This document shows positions 37,701-45,973 of a stretch of DNA of 64,000 bases, one piece after another; position 1 is the stretch's first letter; each line of letters begins with the position of its first letter. A program made the translations under genes and the position numbers. The notes beneath the pieces were generated by a model. That model was not told the origin of the DNA. It saw only the letters and a program-made list of their open reading frames with translations, and made no database searches. The stretch comes from Gelatiniphilus marinus (GTDB lineage Bacteria > Bacteroidota > Bacteroidia > Flavobacteriales > Flavobacteriaceae), in the NCBI RefSeq assembly GCF_042678305.1, contig NZ_JBHUDT010000002.1; one strand, written 5' to 3'.

Positions 37701-37954
37701 GGGCTCTTAGTTTAGATGAAGCATTAAACAAAAAAAGCGATGCTATTAAAATTTACCCTAACCCCACTACAGATTATATAAGTATTAATGGGCTAAAAAA
37801 ATCCAGTACATTTTCAATATTTAATGTTCTTGGTACAGAGGTCTTAAAAGGTTTAGTTTCTCCAGAAGGAAACATTGACGTTAAAAACTTAAAAATTGGG
37901 CTTTATTTTATGAAAATTTACGGAAGCAATACAGTTAAGTTTATAAAAAAGTAA
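34724..37954 (+). CDS. type IX-secreted protein with two beta-propellers and two choice-of-anchor D domains
   Basis: A 1076-residue protein. Signal peptide (cleavage near LKAQ). Residues about 22-300 are a YWTD/LDL-receptor-like propeller (KLYWVEYQELKRSNLDGTSVETI, KLFWTDSDSG). Then comes a choice-of-anchor D/ASH domain (about 305-425, starting PEIDIQGNSASI). Residues about 435-860 are six repeats of about 65-70 residues, each with a strand like FLVVYH or YFVVWE and an EIFGQ-type turn. A second anchor D domain follows (about 865-985, starting AEIDVRGNSNSI). The end (SDAIKIYPNPTTDYISIN to VKFIKK) is a type A type IX sorting domain. A cell-surface or released protein; ligand unknown. Confidence 0.88.
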   Translation: MMKKLLILALLLCSVQFLKAQNPKLIYIDEDNREIRTIKTDGTDEVVFFKNTEALSSRYITVNNSTQEIFFSTGSPYSIYKKNFDGTLEQKLYTSSGVSIYNLAIDEANSKLYWVEYQELKRSNLDGTSVETIINLTTDVYLRNLTIGGGKLYWSERLYNTSNFANTYYLKRANLDGTGIETLHSELVPSGQLFVNELGTIYGMQVDDVNNVLYWASSSADGIFKKNSDGSGGVTKILNDTYVKSPRGLALDVANNKLFWTDSDSGFDNLRSANLNGSSVTVLSSVASDPYGLALASFSENPVGIPEIDIQGNSASIANNDATPDTSDNTDFGSIALNNNYKDNFFFVRNMGGSSLSLSGSPVVAITGDHAADFTLQTDVASNINATSNSYFTIRFDPSVLGLRTATVTINSNDSDETVYTFNIQGTGDVSSGEMGTNDVRLTTHATGQSLDNEDPDIAYDPTLNRFLMVYETEVVNKEEEIFGQFINPDGSLNGSAFQISLTGPNGNFDIDASNPKIVFNTVSNQYFVVWEGDMDATNQTEKEIFGQLINPDGTLVGGLGTGQIRISQHGTDGDELFNTYNPSLSVNTSNGEYYLVWQANSVSNAEVEIYGTRLLSNGTLVAGLGAQTKLSSFTASNQAPSSPNVAYNTSTNQFLVVYHADFPVNSDNNVFGQIVAADGSLVSGINTPIQITNVAASRDADYANVVYNKLLDEYFVAFQADHINPTDGEDEIFGQRIANDGTLVASAMQISFAGIDGDGEETGSFSSIGYNTTDHQILFIFQSEEPGSNSYDIFATTLDATNYTALETQSRVSDMGDVNGDNTYTAQKPKQAFNTTTGNFLIVWEGDDNVPGDGEDEVFGQLWRSPPIAEIDVRGNSNSIADGDNTPDINDFTDFGSIAPASSVVREFTVHNTNTEQLVLNGSPTIEISGANASDFSVTKLPSTAIDAGNSTTFEITFSPTTVGVKTATISIDNNDAGENPYDFTIQGEADGALSLDEALNKKSDAIKIYPNPTTDYISINGLKKSSTFSIFNVLGTEVLKGLVSPEGNIDVKNLKIGLYFMKIYGSNTVKFIKK

Positions 37955-37979
37955 TACTTGTTATTTTTAAAAAAACGAA

Positions 37980-38005
37980 CCCCCATCAATTTATTTTGAT
38001 GGGGG
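37980..38005. terminator. bidirectional terminator between the secreted protein gene and pnp
   Basis: CCCCCATCAA (37980-37989) pairs perfectly with TTGATGGGGG (37996-38005) with a 6-base loop. A-run upstream and T-run downstream serve both strands. A diverged copy of it lies at 34420-34439. Confidence 0.9.
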
Positions 38006-38030
38006 TTTTATGTTTAGATTAGAATGGAAA

Positions 38031-40289
38031 TTAATCCTCCTTCTTGTCTTCTCTAGGTTTTCTGTCATCACGACGGTTATCGCGTCCGCGATTATCTCTA
38101 CCTCGGTTATCGCGTCCTCGTCCACCACGATCGTTGTTTTCTCTTGGTGGTCTAGCCACATAACCTTCTGGTTTTGGCAAAATTGCTTTACGAGATACTT
38201 TTTCTTTGCGCGTTCTAGAGTCTATACCAAAGTACTTCACATCAAAAACATCGCCCATGTTTACCACATCGCTTACGTTTTCGGTGCGTTCCCAAGCTAG
38301 TTCGCTTACGTGTAACAAAACCTCATTTCCTGGAGCTTCGGTATATTCTACAACCGCACCAAAATCTAGCATTTTAATTACTTTTACTTCGTAAATACTC
38401 CCCACTTGTGGTTTAAACATTAAAGCGTCAATTTTTGCTAAAACTGCATCAATGCCATCTTGACCAGTTCCTAAAATTTCAACAATACCTTCTTCGGTAA
38501 CTGGGTCTTCGTTAATAACTATGGTCGTATTGGTTTCTTTTTGTAATTCTTGAATTACTTTTCCGCCAGGACCAATTAGAGCACCAATAAATTCACCAGG
38601 AATAGTTCTGGTTACCATTTTAGGAGCATGTGCCTTAACATCCTCAGCTGGAGATGCAATGGTTTCAGTCAATTTGCCAAGAATATGTAAACGTCCGTCG
38701 CGTGCTTGTTTTAAAGCGTTTACAAGAATTTCATAACTTAATCCTTTCACTTTAATATCCATTTGGCAAGCGGTAATACCATCGGCAGTACCGGTAACTT
38801 TAAAGTCCATGTCGCCTAAGTGATCTTCATCACCTAAAATATCAGAAAGCACAGCATATTTACCAGAATCGGCATCAGAAATTAATCCCATGGCAATTCC
38901 AGAAACGGGTTTCTTTAACTGTACGCCGGCATCCATAAGTGCCATGGTACCAGAACAAACCGTTGCCATTGATGAGGAACCGTTGGATTCTAAAACCTCG
39001 GAAACCACTCGAACCGTATATGGGCAATCTTCAGGAACCATACCTTTTAGGGCACGTTGTGCTAAGTTGCCATGCCCAACTTCACGACGTGATGTGCCAC
39101 GAATTGGTCTAGCTTCGCCCGTTGAAAAAGGCGGGAAGTTATAGTGTAAATAAAAACGTTCTTCACCCTCAAAAGAAGGCATATCTATTTGGTTGGCTTC
39201 TCTAGAGGTTCCTAAAGTAACCGTGGCCAACGCTTGAGTTTCTCCACGCGTAAAAATGGCCGAACCGTGTGTAGATGGCAAGTAATCGATCTCGCACCAA
39301 ATAGGTCTTATTTCGTTTGTTTTTCTGCCGTCTAAACGCAAGCCTTCGTTTAAAGTTAAATCTCGTACGGCCGCTTTTTCAGCTTTGCTGTAATATTTAG
39401 ATATTAGCCCGCCAAAATCGTCTTGTTCTTCCTCAGAAAAACTAGCGATAATTTCGTCTTTAATTTCCGAAAAAGCCGCACTGCGTTCGTGTTTTGCAGA
39501 ACCTGCTTTGGCTACAGCATATACTTTATCGTATGCCATATCGTGAATCTTTTTAGCTAAATCTTCGTCTTCGCGTTCTGGCTCGTACTCGCGGGTTTCT
39601 TTTTTGCCAAAAGCTTCGGCTAAGGCCACTTGCGCAGCACATTGTACTTTAATAGCTTCGTGCGCAAATTTGATGGCTTCAGTCATTTCTTCTTCAGAAA
39701 TCTCGTCCATTTCACCTTCAACCATCATTACAGAGTCTGCTGAAGCTCCAATCATCATATCAATATCCGATGCTTCTAGCTGTGCACGTGTTGGGTTGAT
39801 AATAAATTGGCCATTAATGCGGCCTACCCTTACCTCAGAAATGGGGCACTCAAACGGGAAGTCTGATAATTGAATCGCGGCCGAAGCTGCTAACCCTGCC
39901 ATGGCATCGGGCATTACATCGTCATCATGAGACATCAATTGAATCATCACTTGGGTTTCGCTGTGGTAATCTTTTGGGAATAATGGGCGCAAAACGCGGT
40001 CCACCAAACGCATAGTTAATACTTCGCCATCACTAGGTCTTGCTTCTCTTTTAAAGAAACCTCCAGGGTAACGTCCTGCAGCTGCAAATTTCTCGCGGTA
40101 ATCTACCGTTAAGGGTAAAAAGTCCACATCGGCTTGTTTGTAATTGGAAACCACTGTACATAATAGCATACAGTTTCCAGATTGCACCACAACGCTACCA
40201 TGCGCTTGTTTTGCTAATTTTCCGGTTTCGATAGAGATTTCTCTACCGTCGCCAAGGTCTATAACCTCTTTAAAAACTTTTGGAATCAT
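38031..40289 (-). CDS. pnp: polyribonucleotide nucleotidyltransferase
   Basis: A 752-residue PNPase: two RNase PH domains (start GREISIETGKLAKQAHGSVV; AAGRYPGGFFKREARPSDGE; second core FEGEERFYLHYNFPPFSTGEARP), a KH domain (IGALIGPGGKVIQELQ) and an S1 domain (GSIYEVKVIKMLDFGAVVEY). The tail is an Arg/Asp/Asn-rich low-complexity extension with RGRDN repeats. Start at 40289 (MIPKVFKEVIDLGDG) is typical; an ATG at 40328 would add 13 residues. The enzyme degrades RNA from the 3' end by phosphorolysis. Confidence 0.96.
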   Translation of the reverse strand: MIPKVFKEVIDLGDGREISIETGKLAKQAHGSVVVQSGNCMLLCTVVSNYKQADVDFLPLTVDYREKFAAAGRYPGGFFKREARPSDGEVLTMRLVDRVLRPLFPKDYHSETQVMIQLMSHDDDVMPDAMAGLAASAAIQLSDFPFECPISEVRVGRINGQFIINPTRAQLEASDIDMMIGASADSVMMVEGEMDEISEEEMTEAIKFAHEAIKVQCAAQVALAEAFGKKETREYEPEREDEDLAKKIHDMAYDKVYAVAKAGSAKHERSAAFSEIKDEIIASFSEEEQDDFGGLISKYYSKAEKAAVRDLTLNEGLRLDGRKTNEIRPIWCEIDYLPSTHGSAIFTRGETQALATVTLGTSREANQIDMPSFEGEERFYLHYNFPPFSTGEARPIRGTSRREVGHGNLAQRALKGMVPEDCPYTVRVVSEVLESNGSSSMATVCSGTMALMDAGVQLKKPVSGIAMGLISDADSGKYAVLSDILGDEDHLGDMDFKVTGTADGITACQMDIKVKGLSYEILVNALKQARDGRLHILGKLTETIASPAEDVKAHAPKMVTRTIPGEFIGALIGPGGKVIQELQKETNTTIVINEDPVTEEGIVEILGTGQDGIDAVLAKIDALMFKPQVGSIYEVKVIKMLDFGAVVEYTEAPGNEVLLHVSELAWERTENVSDVVNMGDVFDVKYFGIDSRTRKEKVSRKAILPKPEGYVARPPRENNDRGGRGRDNRGRDNRGRDNRRDDRKPREDKKED

Positions 40290-40757
40290 AAATTTTTTTA
40301 ATTTGTGTTTTAATTCAGGAGTTTCCAACTGAGTTCAGTAAGATATCCGCATAAAACATCGTGTTAAACAATGGTCGTTGTGTTGTGTGTAGTTGTTGTA
40401 TGTGTGACCAATGAAAAACTTTTAGTCCCGAATTTATTTCGGGATCTTACTAGCTTCTTCTATTTTATCATTGCGAGTCACGCTTTTTTTGCGTGATGTG
40501 GCAATCTGCTCCTTTTGGAAAGATTACTCACACTTCGACTGCGCTCAGCACAGGCTTGTTACCTCCTCGTAATGACGTCGTAACGTATTTATATTATTTG
40601 GGCGTTACCCTTGCCTTTCGACTACGCTCAAGGTGGCAGGTCGGGCTTTACGCTACAAGTCCTCGCTGTTCCCGATAGCCATCGGGACTCGCTGTGGGCT
40701 TTCCGCTGCAATCCCTAACGCACCCATCGACTTAGCTCAGGGTAAAAAAAATAAAAA
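40290..40757. repeat. repeat-rich spacer between pnp and rpsO
   Basis: The 468 bases hold several repeat units and no gene. They are: a TCCCGAA/TTCGGGA hairpin (40426-40444); an element bounded by TCATTGCGAG (40468-40477) and its inverted form CTCGTAATGA (40566-40575), with an inner TCACGC/GCGTGA hairpin (40478-40496); and three degenerate copies of TCGACTnnGCTCAg (40535-40548, 40618-40631, 40727-40740). Repeat element A (40639-40722) lies inside it. Such units are common between genes in this family. Confidence 0.65.
40639..40722 (+). repeat. intergenic element A
   Basis: An 84-base unit beginning GGTCGGGCTTT and ending CAATCCCTAACGCA. A hairpin TCCCGAT-AGCC-ATCGGGA sits at 40670-40687. The same ends, inverted, are found at 47595-47666 (element B), whose hairpin is TCCCAAT-TTTT-ATTGGGA. 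The two stems differ by a compensated base pair (G-C to A-T). Confidence 0.7.
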
Positions 40758-40776
40758 ACCACGCAAAAAGCGTGGT
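40758..40776 (-). terminator. rpsO terminator
   Basis: GCGTGGT and ACCACGC (40770-40776 with 40758-40764) form a 7-bp stem 17 bases after the rpsO stop, followed by a T-run on the minus strand. Confidence 0.85.
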
Positions 40777-40792
40777 CTGTTATTTTTTCAGA

Positions 40793-41062
40793 TTACTTTC
40801 TTAAGCCTAATTCTTTAACTATGGCACGATATCTTAAAATATCCTTTTTGGTTAGGTAGTCTAGTAATGCACGACGCTTACCTACCAATTTTACTAAAGA
40901 ACGCTCGGTATTGTAATCTTTTCTGTTGTTCTTTAAGTGCTCTGTTAAATGGTTAATGCGGTAAGTAAACAAAGCAATCTGTCCTTCGGCAGAACCGGTG
41001 TCGTTTGCGTTTTTACCGTGCTTTTTAAAAATTTTCTCTTTTTCTTCTTTTGCTAAATACAT
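40793..41062 (-). CDS. rpsO: 30S ribosomal protein S15
   Basis: An 89-residue S15: start MYLAKEEKEKIFKKHGKNAN, then TGSAEGQIALFTYRINHLTEHL, RSLVKLVGKRRALLDYL and the end RYRAIVKELGLRK. It binds 16S rRNA in the small-subunit platform. Start placed at 41062, because upstream residues (MPIERKTF...) read through the leader and promoter. It lies upstream of pnp on the same strand, the usual order, but here the two are split by a terminator and 468 bases of repeats. Confidence 0.97.
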   Translation of the reverse strand: MYLAKEEKEKIFKKHGKNANDTGSAEGQIALFTYRINHLTEHLKNNRKDYNTERSLVKLVGKRRALLDYLTKKDILRYRAIVKELGLRK

Positions 41063-41094
41063 GCTAATATTGTTGTAAATGATTGTTATGTACA

Positions 41095-41124
41095 CGAAAG
41101 TCTTTCTTTCGATCGGCAAATGTA
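41095..41124 (-). promoter_or_regulatory. rpsO promoter box and leader hairpin
   Basis: TACATTTG (minus strand, 41124 to 41117) fits TAnnTTTG. Just after it the leader can fold a CGAAAG-AAAGA-CTTTCG hairpin (41111-41095), about 33 bases before the S15 ATG. S15 represses its own translation through leader structures in several bacteria, so a similar role is possible but unproven here. Confidence 0.45.
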
Positions 41125-41251
41125 ATGTTTTTTTGTGGATTTATAATTTTTTTCGTAACTTTTACTTGTGCTTAATTTATACTAAGTTTTTTATTGTTGG
41201 CCAACTCCTTTTAATTAATAGCAGCTTTAAATAAAATTAAAAGATTAGCGG

Positions 41252-42358
41252 ATGAAAACATTAAAACCCGAAAGTAAGCCTACCGATGATTATTATTTCC
41301 TTCAGCGTATTTTTAACAACACCTACAACGGGATTGTAGTATTAAACCTAGAGGGCGATTGGCTAAAAGTAAACGACAGCGTTTGCCACTTGTTTGGCTA
41401 TTCCAGGACCGAGCTCTTTAACATGAACATTGACGAGATCGTTTTTAGGGACGATCTTGGTGTGCACCAAAAAAAGCACGAAGAGCTAATCCAGGGCAAA
41501 AGAGATAAGTATCGGGTTAAACAGCGTTATTTCCATAAAAACGGATCTATAGTTTGGGTGCTGATTTATGTGTCTTTGGTAAGCTACAAAGATGGGCGGC
41601 CACACATGATTTGGCAATTTACAGATATTACAGCCCACCAAAAAGGCCAAGACAAATTAAAATTGATGCACAAGTTAGCTAAAGAGCAAAACGAAAGGCT
41701 TACCGCTTTTGCAGATATTGTTACGCATAATTTACGTTCGCATTCAAGTAACCTGTCTATGCTTACAGTTTTTTTAGAAGATGATTTTCCGTTGTTGAGC
41801 GCTAATGAAAACTTTGGCTTGTTAAAAAAAGCTCTTGATAATTTACATGAAACCATGGATCATTTAATCCAAGTGGCTAAAATTAAGGAAGTAGATGAAA
41901 GCAAAATTGAAACCTTGAATTTGTTCGACTATGTTGAAAAGGCCATTTACAGCATTAAGGCCATTGCCAACAACACGCATACAACCATAACCAACAATGT
42001 AACCGAAGACCTTTGCGTAAAAGGCATTCCTGCGTATCTGGATAGCGTGATTTTAAATTTCCTTACCAATGCCATAAAATATAGGTCGCATAAAAGGTCG
42101 CCTAAAATTGTCTTGACTACCTCTGTGCAAAATGGGTATGTTGTTCTTAATATAGCCGATAACGGTTTAGGTATAGATTTAAAGAAGTATGGCGATAAAC
42201 TATTTCAGATGTACAAGACGTTTCACTTTAACGAAGATGCTATTGGTATTGGCTTATTTATAACCAAAAACCATATCGAGTCTATGGGCGGCAGAGTTGA
42301 GGTAGTTAGTGAGGTTGATGTTGGTAGCGAGTTTTCTATATATTTGAGGAGCGCATAA
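41252..42358 (+). CDS. PAS-domain sensor histidine kinase (cytoplasmic)
   Basis: A 368-residue kinase without membrane helices. PAS domain (about 15-130; IVVLNLEGDWLKVNDSVCHLFGYSRTEL) with a PAC part (WVLIYVSLVSYKDGRPHMIWQFTDITAH). The histidine motif is VTHNLRSHSSN (His159), a variant form seen in Bacteroidota. The ATP-binding part has NFLTNAIKYRS, ADNGLGIDL and GIGLFITKNHIESMGG. No regulator gene is adjacent. It stands alone between rpsO and the accessory operon, whose end lies 2 bases away on the other strand. Confidence 0.9.
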   Translation: MKTLKPESKPTDDYYFLQRIFNNTYNGIVVLNLEGDWLKVNDSVCHLFGYSRTELFNMNIDEIVFRDDLGVHQKKHEELIQGKRDKYRVKQRYFHKNGSIVWVLIYVSLVSYKDGRPHMIWQFTDITAHQKGQDKLKLMHKLAKEQNERLTAFADIVTHNLRSHSSNLSMLTVFLEDDFPLLSANENFGLLKKALDNLHETMDHLIQVAKIKEVDESKIETLNLFDYVEKAIYSIKAIANNTHTTITNNVTEDLCVKGIPAYLDSVILNFLTNAIKYRSHKRSPKIVLTTSVQNGYVVLNIADNGLGIDLKKYGDKLFQMYKTFHFNEDAIGIGLFITKNHIESMGGRVEVVSEVDVGSEFSIYLRSA

Positions 42359-42360
42359 AA

Positions 42361-45012
42361 TTATAGTTTGTAGATTATGCTAAAAAGTATAGTGCGGGGA
42401 AATACAAAAATTTGCTTTTCGTCAATATTAGTTGAACTAAAATAGGAAAACAACCTTGAGTTATTATTAGTTAGGTTATAACCATCAACCTCAAAGCTCC
42501 AAGGGCTATCTTCTTTGTTATAAAAAATAGTAGTATTCAATAAATCAAAAAAAGAGTTTGTGTTAAAATTAGCCTTGTTTTTAAACAAAGTAAAACCATA
42601 ATTTATATCAAATTTCCAATCTTTATAATTATAATTGACGTTTGTATCAATGGAAAAGCTTTGCTGTCTGTTTTCTATATTGTTATTCTCGTTGAAGTTA
42701 AATGTGTAGTTTGCATTTAGCTCGATGTTTGGATATGACTCATACTTAGTTTTAAATTCAAGATCATTACTAAATGTGTTTAATTTTGGCGATACTCTAC
42801 TGTTATTAATTACATTATTTAAAGAAGTATGGTTGTATCTTATCCCATATTTTATATTCCAAAAGGGTTTATTATAGGTTAGCTTAAAACGGGAAGAAAA
42901 ACTTTGGTTAGCAACATCTAATTGGGTTGGAGATACTATTGAGTAAATTTCTGAAAATAAAAAGCTATTCGTAATAATATTAGACCTTTTATTATATCTA
43001 ATCGAACTGTAAAAACTTAATCCATATGTCTTTATTGAGGAATAAAATAAGCTAATAGCTTCGTTTTGTTCTAGTCTTAAATTTTGGTTTCCAATGAAGA
43101 CAGTATTAAAACCATTAATTAGGTTGCCTTCTGCATATCTTGAAAAATTTGGAAAATAGTAATCATTTGTATAATTAAAAACAACTTCTTTTTTTTCATT
43201 TATATCCCAAGTGAGTTTAAATTCTGGGAACAACCTATTAGCATTTGTAAGGGTAGGATTTATGGATTGAGTATTCTTTAGATGGTGATTTTCGTAATTA
43301 AGTTTTAATTCGAATACGAAGTCACTTATAATTCTTTTATATTCTATCTGCGGACTAAAATAATTATATTGGGAATAAAGATTGTTGTTGAAACCTTGAA
43401 ACGGCACTTTGCCATTTGATGTTAATATCTGATAATCTTCAGATTTGAACCTATTCCAACTGTAATTGTTTCTTACGTTTAAGTACAAATGATTTTTTCT
43501 GTTGATTACCCAATAGTGTTTCATAAAGGTTGTCAGAAAATTTAAATTGCTATTTTGGTCTTGGTTTATACGGTATGAGGTGTCCTCAACAATTGGGATG
43601 GTGTCAGAAAATATGTTGATTTTACTGTTGTATAGCGAATGATCGTCCATATTATCAATTTTGAAAGATGATTTAAATGCACTTACATGATTTTTATTAA
43701 ATTTTTTATCAAAACTTACTTTTGATTTAATTCTAATCAAATTTGATCTTTTAGTTTTAGTAAAATTTGAATTTTCAACTAAAAAGCTTGATGAATTATT
43801 TTGAAAAGTATTTACATTATTTGATTCAGTTGAAATTTCAGCTCGAAAAATTGTACCATCGTTAATTGAATAATTAAGAAACTGTTTAGCTAACAACATA
43901 CCAATTGTACTATTTTCCTTTAAGGATCGCTCTTCAAAAATATTGTCGATAAAGTAGTTCAGTTTATTGGTTCTAAGATAATCATTTTTGTCATTAAGCC
44001 CAAGTATAAATGAGCGTATCTCTAATTTATCATTGGGGTTATAATGTGCATTTATACCAAAAAAAGAATGCGTATTGCTTATGAAATTATTATTTCTTAA
44101 TATATTCAGAATATTAGATGAGAATATTTCAGATTTGTTTTTTTGATTTAAACCTCCTTCAAAATCAACATAATCAGAGAGTGTAAATGACTTTTTATAG
44201 CTGTTATTTAAGTCACTAATAAAATTTAACGAAAGCCTTGGTGAATATTTAAAGATTTTTGGGTGAATTTTGTATTGGTTCTCAATACCTAAACCAATAT
44301 CAACGTCTCCAAAAACAAATTTTTTTTTATCTTCTTTAAGCTTAATGTTCATAGCAATATCTTCAGAAGTTTCAAGACCTTTTAGAAACTCAGTTTCATG
44401 ATAGTCATCAATAACTTCTACTTCGTTAACAACATCGGCAGGTATATTATTGACACCTAGTTTTGTGTCACCATTAAAAAATGTTTTATTTTCAACTAAT
44501 AATCGGGTAATTTTTTTTCCGTAAATTGTAACTGCACCATTTTTATTAACTTCTAAACCAGGAAGTTTTTTTAATACCTCTCTAAGCTTTCGCTCTTTGC
44601 CGTTTATAAACGCATCAACATTATAGGTTATGGTGTCCTTTTTAATTTCTACTGGTGCTTTGTTGTTTAGGGTGATTTCCTCAAGTTGATTTAAGTTATC
44701 TTGAAGTATTATATCCAAAGTTGTATTTTCTTTTCCTGTTTTAACTTCTCTTGTGTAATTTATAAAACTAATATGACTAAATATTAACTTGTAATGTGAA
44801 TTAGAGGGGAGGGTAATTTTATAGTTTCCTTTTTTGTTAGAAGTTGAAAACACCATTTTACCTTTAGGATTTTGAGGTATGGCTAAAATATTAGCGTTTT
44901 CAATTTTTTCACTATTACTGTTAGTTATAGTACCACTTATTACTAATTGTGCAAAACAATAGTAATTTAATAGTAATGAAAATAATACAAATATTATAAG
45001 TTTTTTTGTCAA
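42361..45012 (-). CDS. outer membrane beta-barrel protein with CarboxypepD_reg domain
   Basis: An 883-residue protein. Signal peptide (cleavage near CFA), then a CarboxypepD_reg domain (LVISGTITNSNSEKIENANILA to SHISFINYTREV, about 22-105). Next comes a plug-like part (DTITYNVDAFINGKERKLREVLKKLPGLEV) and a long barrel. The architecture is that of TonB-dependent receptors lacking a TonB box (the 'outer membrane beta-barrel/GLPGLI-linked' type). Codons are AT-richer than in flanking core genes. It lies 27 bases after the GLPGLI gene. Confidence 0.82.
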   Translation of the reverse strand: MTKKLIIFVLFSLLLNYYCFAQLVISGTITNSNSEKIENANILAIPQNPKGKMVFSTSNKKGNYKITLPSNSHYKLIFSHISFINYTREVKTGKENTTLDIILQDNLNQLEEITLNNKAPVEIKKDTITYNVDAFINGKERKLREVLKKLPGLEVNKNGAVTIYGKKITRLLVENKTFFNGDTKLGVNNIPADVVNEVEVIDDYHETEFLKGLETSEDIAMNIKLKEDKKKFVFGDVDIGLGIENQYKIHPKIFKYSPRLSLNFISDLNNSYKKSFTLSDYVDFEGGLNQKNKSEIFSSNILNILRNNNFISNTHSFFGINAHYNPNDKLEIRSFILGLNDKNDYLRTNKLNYFIDNIFEERSLKENSTIGMLLAKQFLNYSINDGTIFRAEISTESNNVNTFQNNSSSFLVENSNFTKTKRSNLIRIKSKVSFDKKFNKNHVSAFKSSFKIDNMDDHSLYNSKINIFSDTIPIVEDTSYRINQDQNSNLNFLTTFMKHYWVINRKNHLYLNVRNNYSWNRFKSEDYQILTSNGKVPFQGFNNNLYSQYNYFSPQIEYKRIISDFVFELKLNYENHHLKNTQSINPTLTNANRLFPEFKLTWDINEKKEVVFNYTNDYYFPNFSRYAEGNLINGFNTVFIGNQNLRLEQNEAISLFYSSIKTYGLSFYSSIRYNKRSNIITNSFLFSEIYSIVSPTQLDVANQSFSSRFKLTYNKPFWNIKYGIRYNHTSLNNVINNSRVSPKLNTFSNDLEFKTKYESYPNIELNANYTFNFNENNNIENRQQSFSIDTNVNYNYKDWKFDINYGFTLFKNKANFNTNSFFDLLNTTIFYNKEDSPWSFEVDGYNLTNNNSRLFSYFSSTNIDEKQIFVFPRTILFSIIYKL

Positions 45013-45039
45013 GAATATGGTTGAGAAATATAAAATTCA

Positions 45040-45720
45040 TTAATCTGGTGTAACTTTACGCGCACTTCTCATTAGTTTAACCTGTTCACCTACAGAAATC
45101 TTTTTGCCCTGTTTTGGTTTTTCGATTTTTACCTTGGTGGGATTTAATACAATTTTTGTAGCAGTAAAGATAGATTTTTTATATTGCAGTTGAAGTATTA
45201 ACCCAGGAAGACCTCCATAGCCTATCGGGCCAAAACCAACTGGGATATCTGGGGTATACCATGCTACTGTTTCAAAATAAGATTCTGTTCTATTATTATA
45301 CTCTTTAAGTATAGCTTTATAACAGGTGTATTTTTCAATAATAACACTCTCCGTAGTCAATTCCCAACCTTTCATCTTATAATTATGATCAATTTCGTAA
45401 AGCTTGTTATTAATCGTAGTGTTGTAACTTGATTTTTTGAGAGCTAAATTTTGATAAAAATCGGAGGGAGCTCCTATTATAATTGTTGCAATTTTATTGA
45501 TAAATTTGTGTTTAGGGATGTTTCTTTCTTTTTTAAAGTAGGAGTTAATCTTATTATATTGAAGAGTAAATTCCATAAGTTGTAATTCTTCCTTTAGCTT
45601 TTTTATCCTATCTGTGGAATTTTCTGTTACATTTGAAACTTCATATGTAATTACAGCCGATTGTGATTGAGCCGAAAAACACGAAATAATTAAAGCTATA
45701 AATATTGATTTTAAATTCAT
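45040..45720 (-). CDS. GLPGLI-family secreted protein
   Basis: A 226-residue protein with a signal peptide and the name-giving motif GLPGLILQLQYKKSIFTATKI (near residue 175). Also typical are TYEVSN at the start of the mature part and TVAWYTPDIPVGFGPIGYGG before the motif. Start chosen at 45720 (MNLKSIFIALI), since the upstream extension has no signal peptide. GLPGLI genes often sit beside an outer membrane barrel gene, as here. The function is unknown. Confidence 0.88.
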   Translation of the reverse strand: MNLKSIFIALIISCFSAQSQSAVITYEVSNVTENSTDRIKKLKEELQLMEFTLQYNKINSYFKKERNIPKHKFINKIATIIIGAPSDFYQNLALKKSSYNTTINNKLYEIDHNYKMKGWELTTESVIIEKYTCYKAILKEYNNRTESYFETVAWYTPDIPVGFGPIGYGGLPGLILQLQYKKSIFTATKIVLNPTKVKIEKPKQGKKISVGEQVKLMRSARKVTPD

Positions 45721-45784
45721 TTCAACTTTAAAAAAAATAATTAGAAAGGGCAAATTAATTAATTTGCCCCAAATTCGTTCTTGC

Positions 45785-45973
45785 TTATTGCTCGCATGAT
45801 TGATATGCCATCTGATAAACTTGTTCCGCTTCCGCTTCACTAAGGTCCATGTCATCCCACATTGCTAGTTCTTCGCATGCTTCGGCATGACAATCTGTAA
45901 AAATGTAATTTGAATTGTTATTTGCTGAACAAATGCCAACAAAAAACAAAAACAGTAAAAATAATTTTTTCAT
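45785..45973 (-). CDS. small secreted acidic Cys peptide
   Basis: A 62-residue peptide. Signal peptide MKKLFLLFLFFVGICSA, then a mature part of about 45 residues with Cys in DCHAEACEEL and SCEQ, about 11 acidic and no basic residues. It ends exactly at SCEQ. I know no family. Start at 45973 (MKKLF) is preferred over 46006, since it begins the signal peptide. It lies between the thioredoxin-fold gene and the GLPGLI gene in the same direction. Confidence 0.6.
   Translation of the reverse strand: MKKLFLLFLFFVGICSANNNSNYIFTDCHAEACEELAMWDDMDLSEAEAEQVYQMAYQSCEQ

Noticed and set aside
38010..38300. + strand frame of 96 codons over the pnp tail
   Set aside because: It is antisense to pnp codons and has no signature of its own.
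39604..39873. + strand frame rich in Ser and Ala
   Set aside because: It is the antisense of pnp and has no start context or family.
41063..41119. N-terminal extension of rpsO
   Set aside because: It runs through the leader and promoter box. S15 proteins begin MYLAKEEK or similar.
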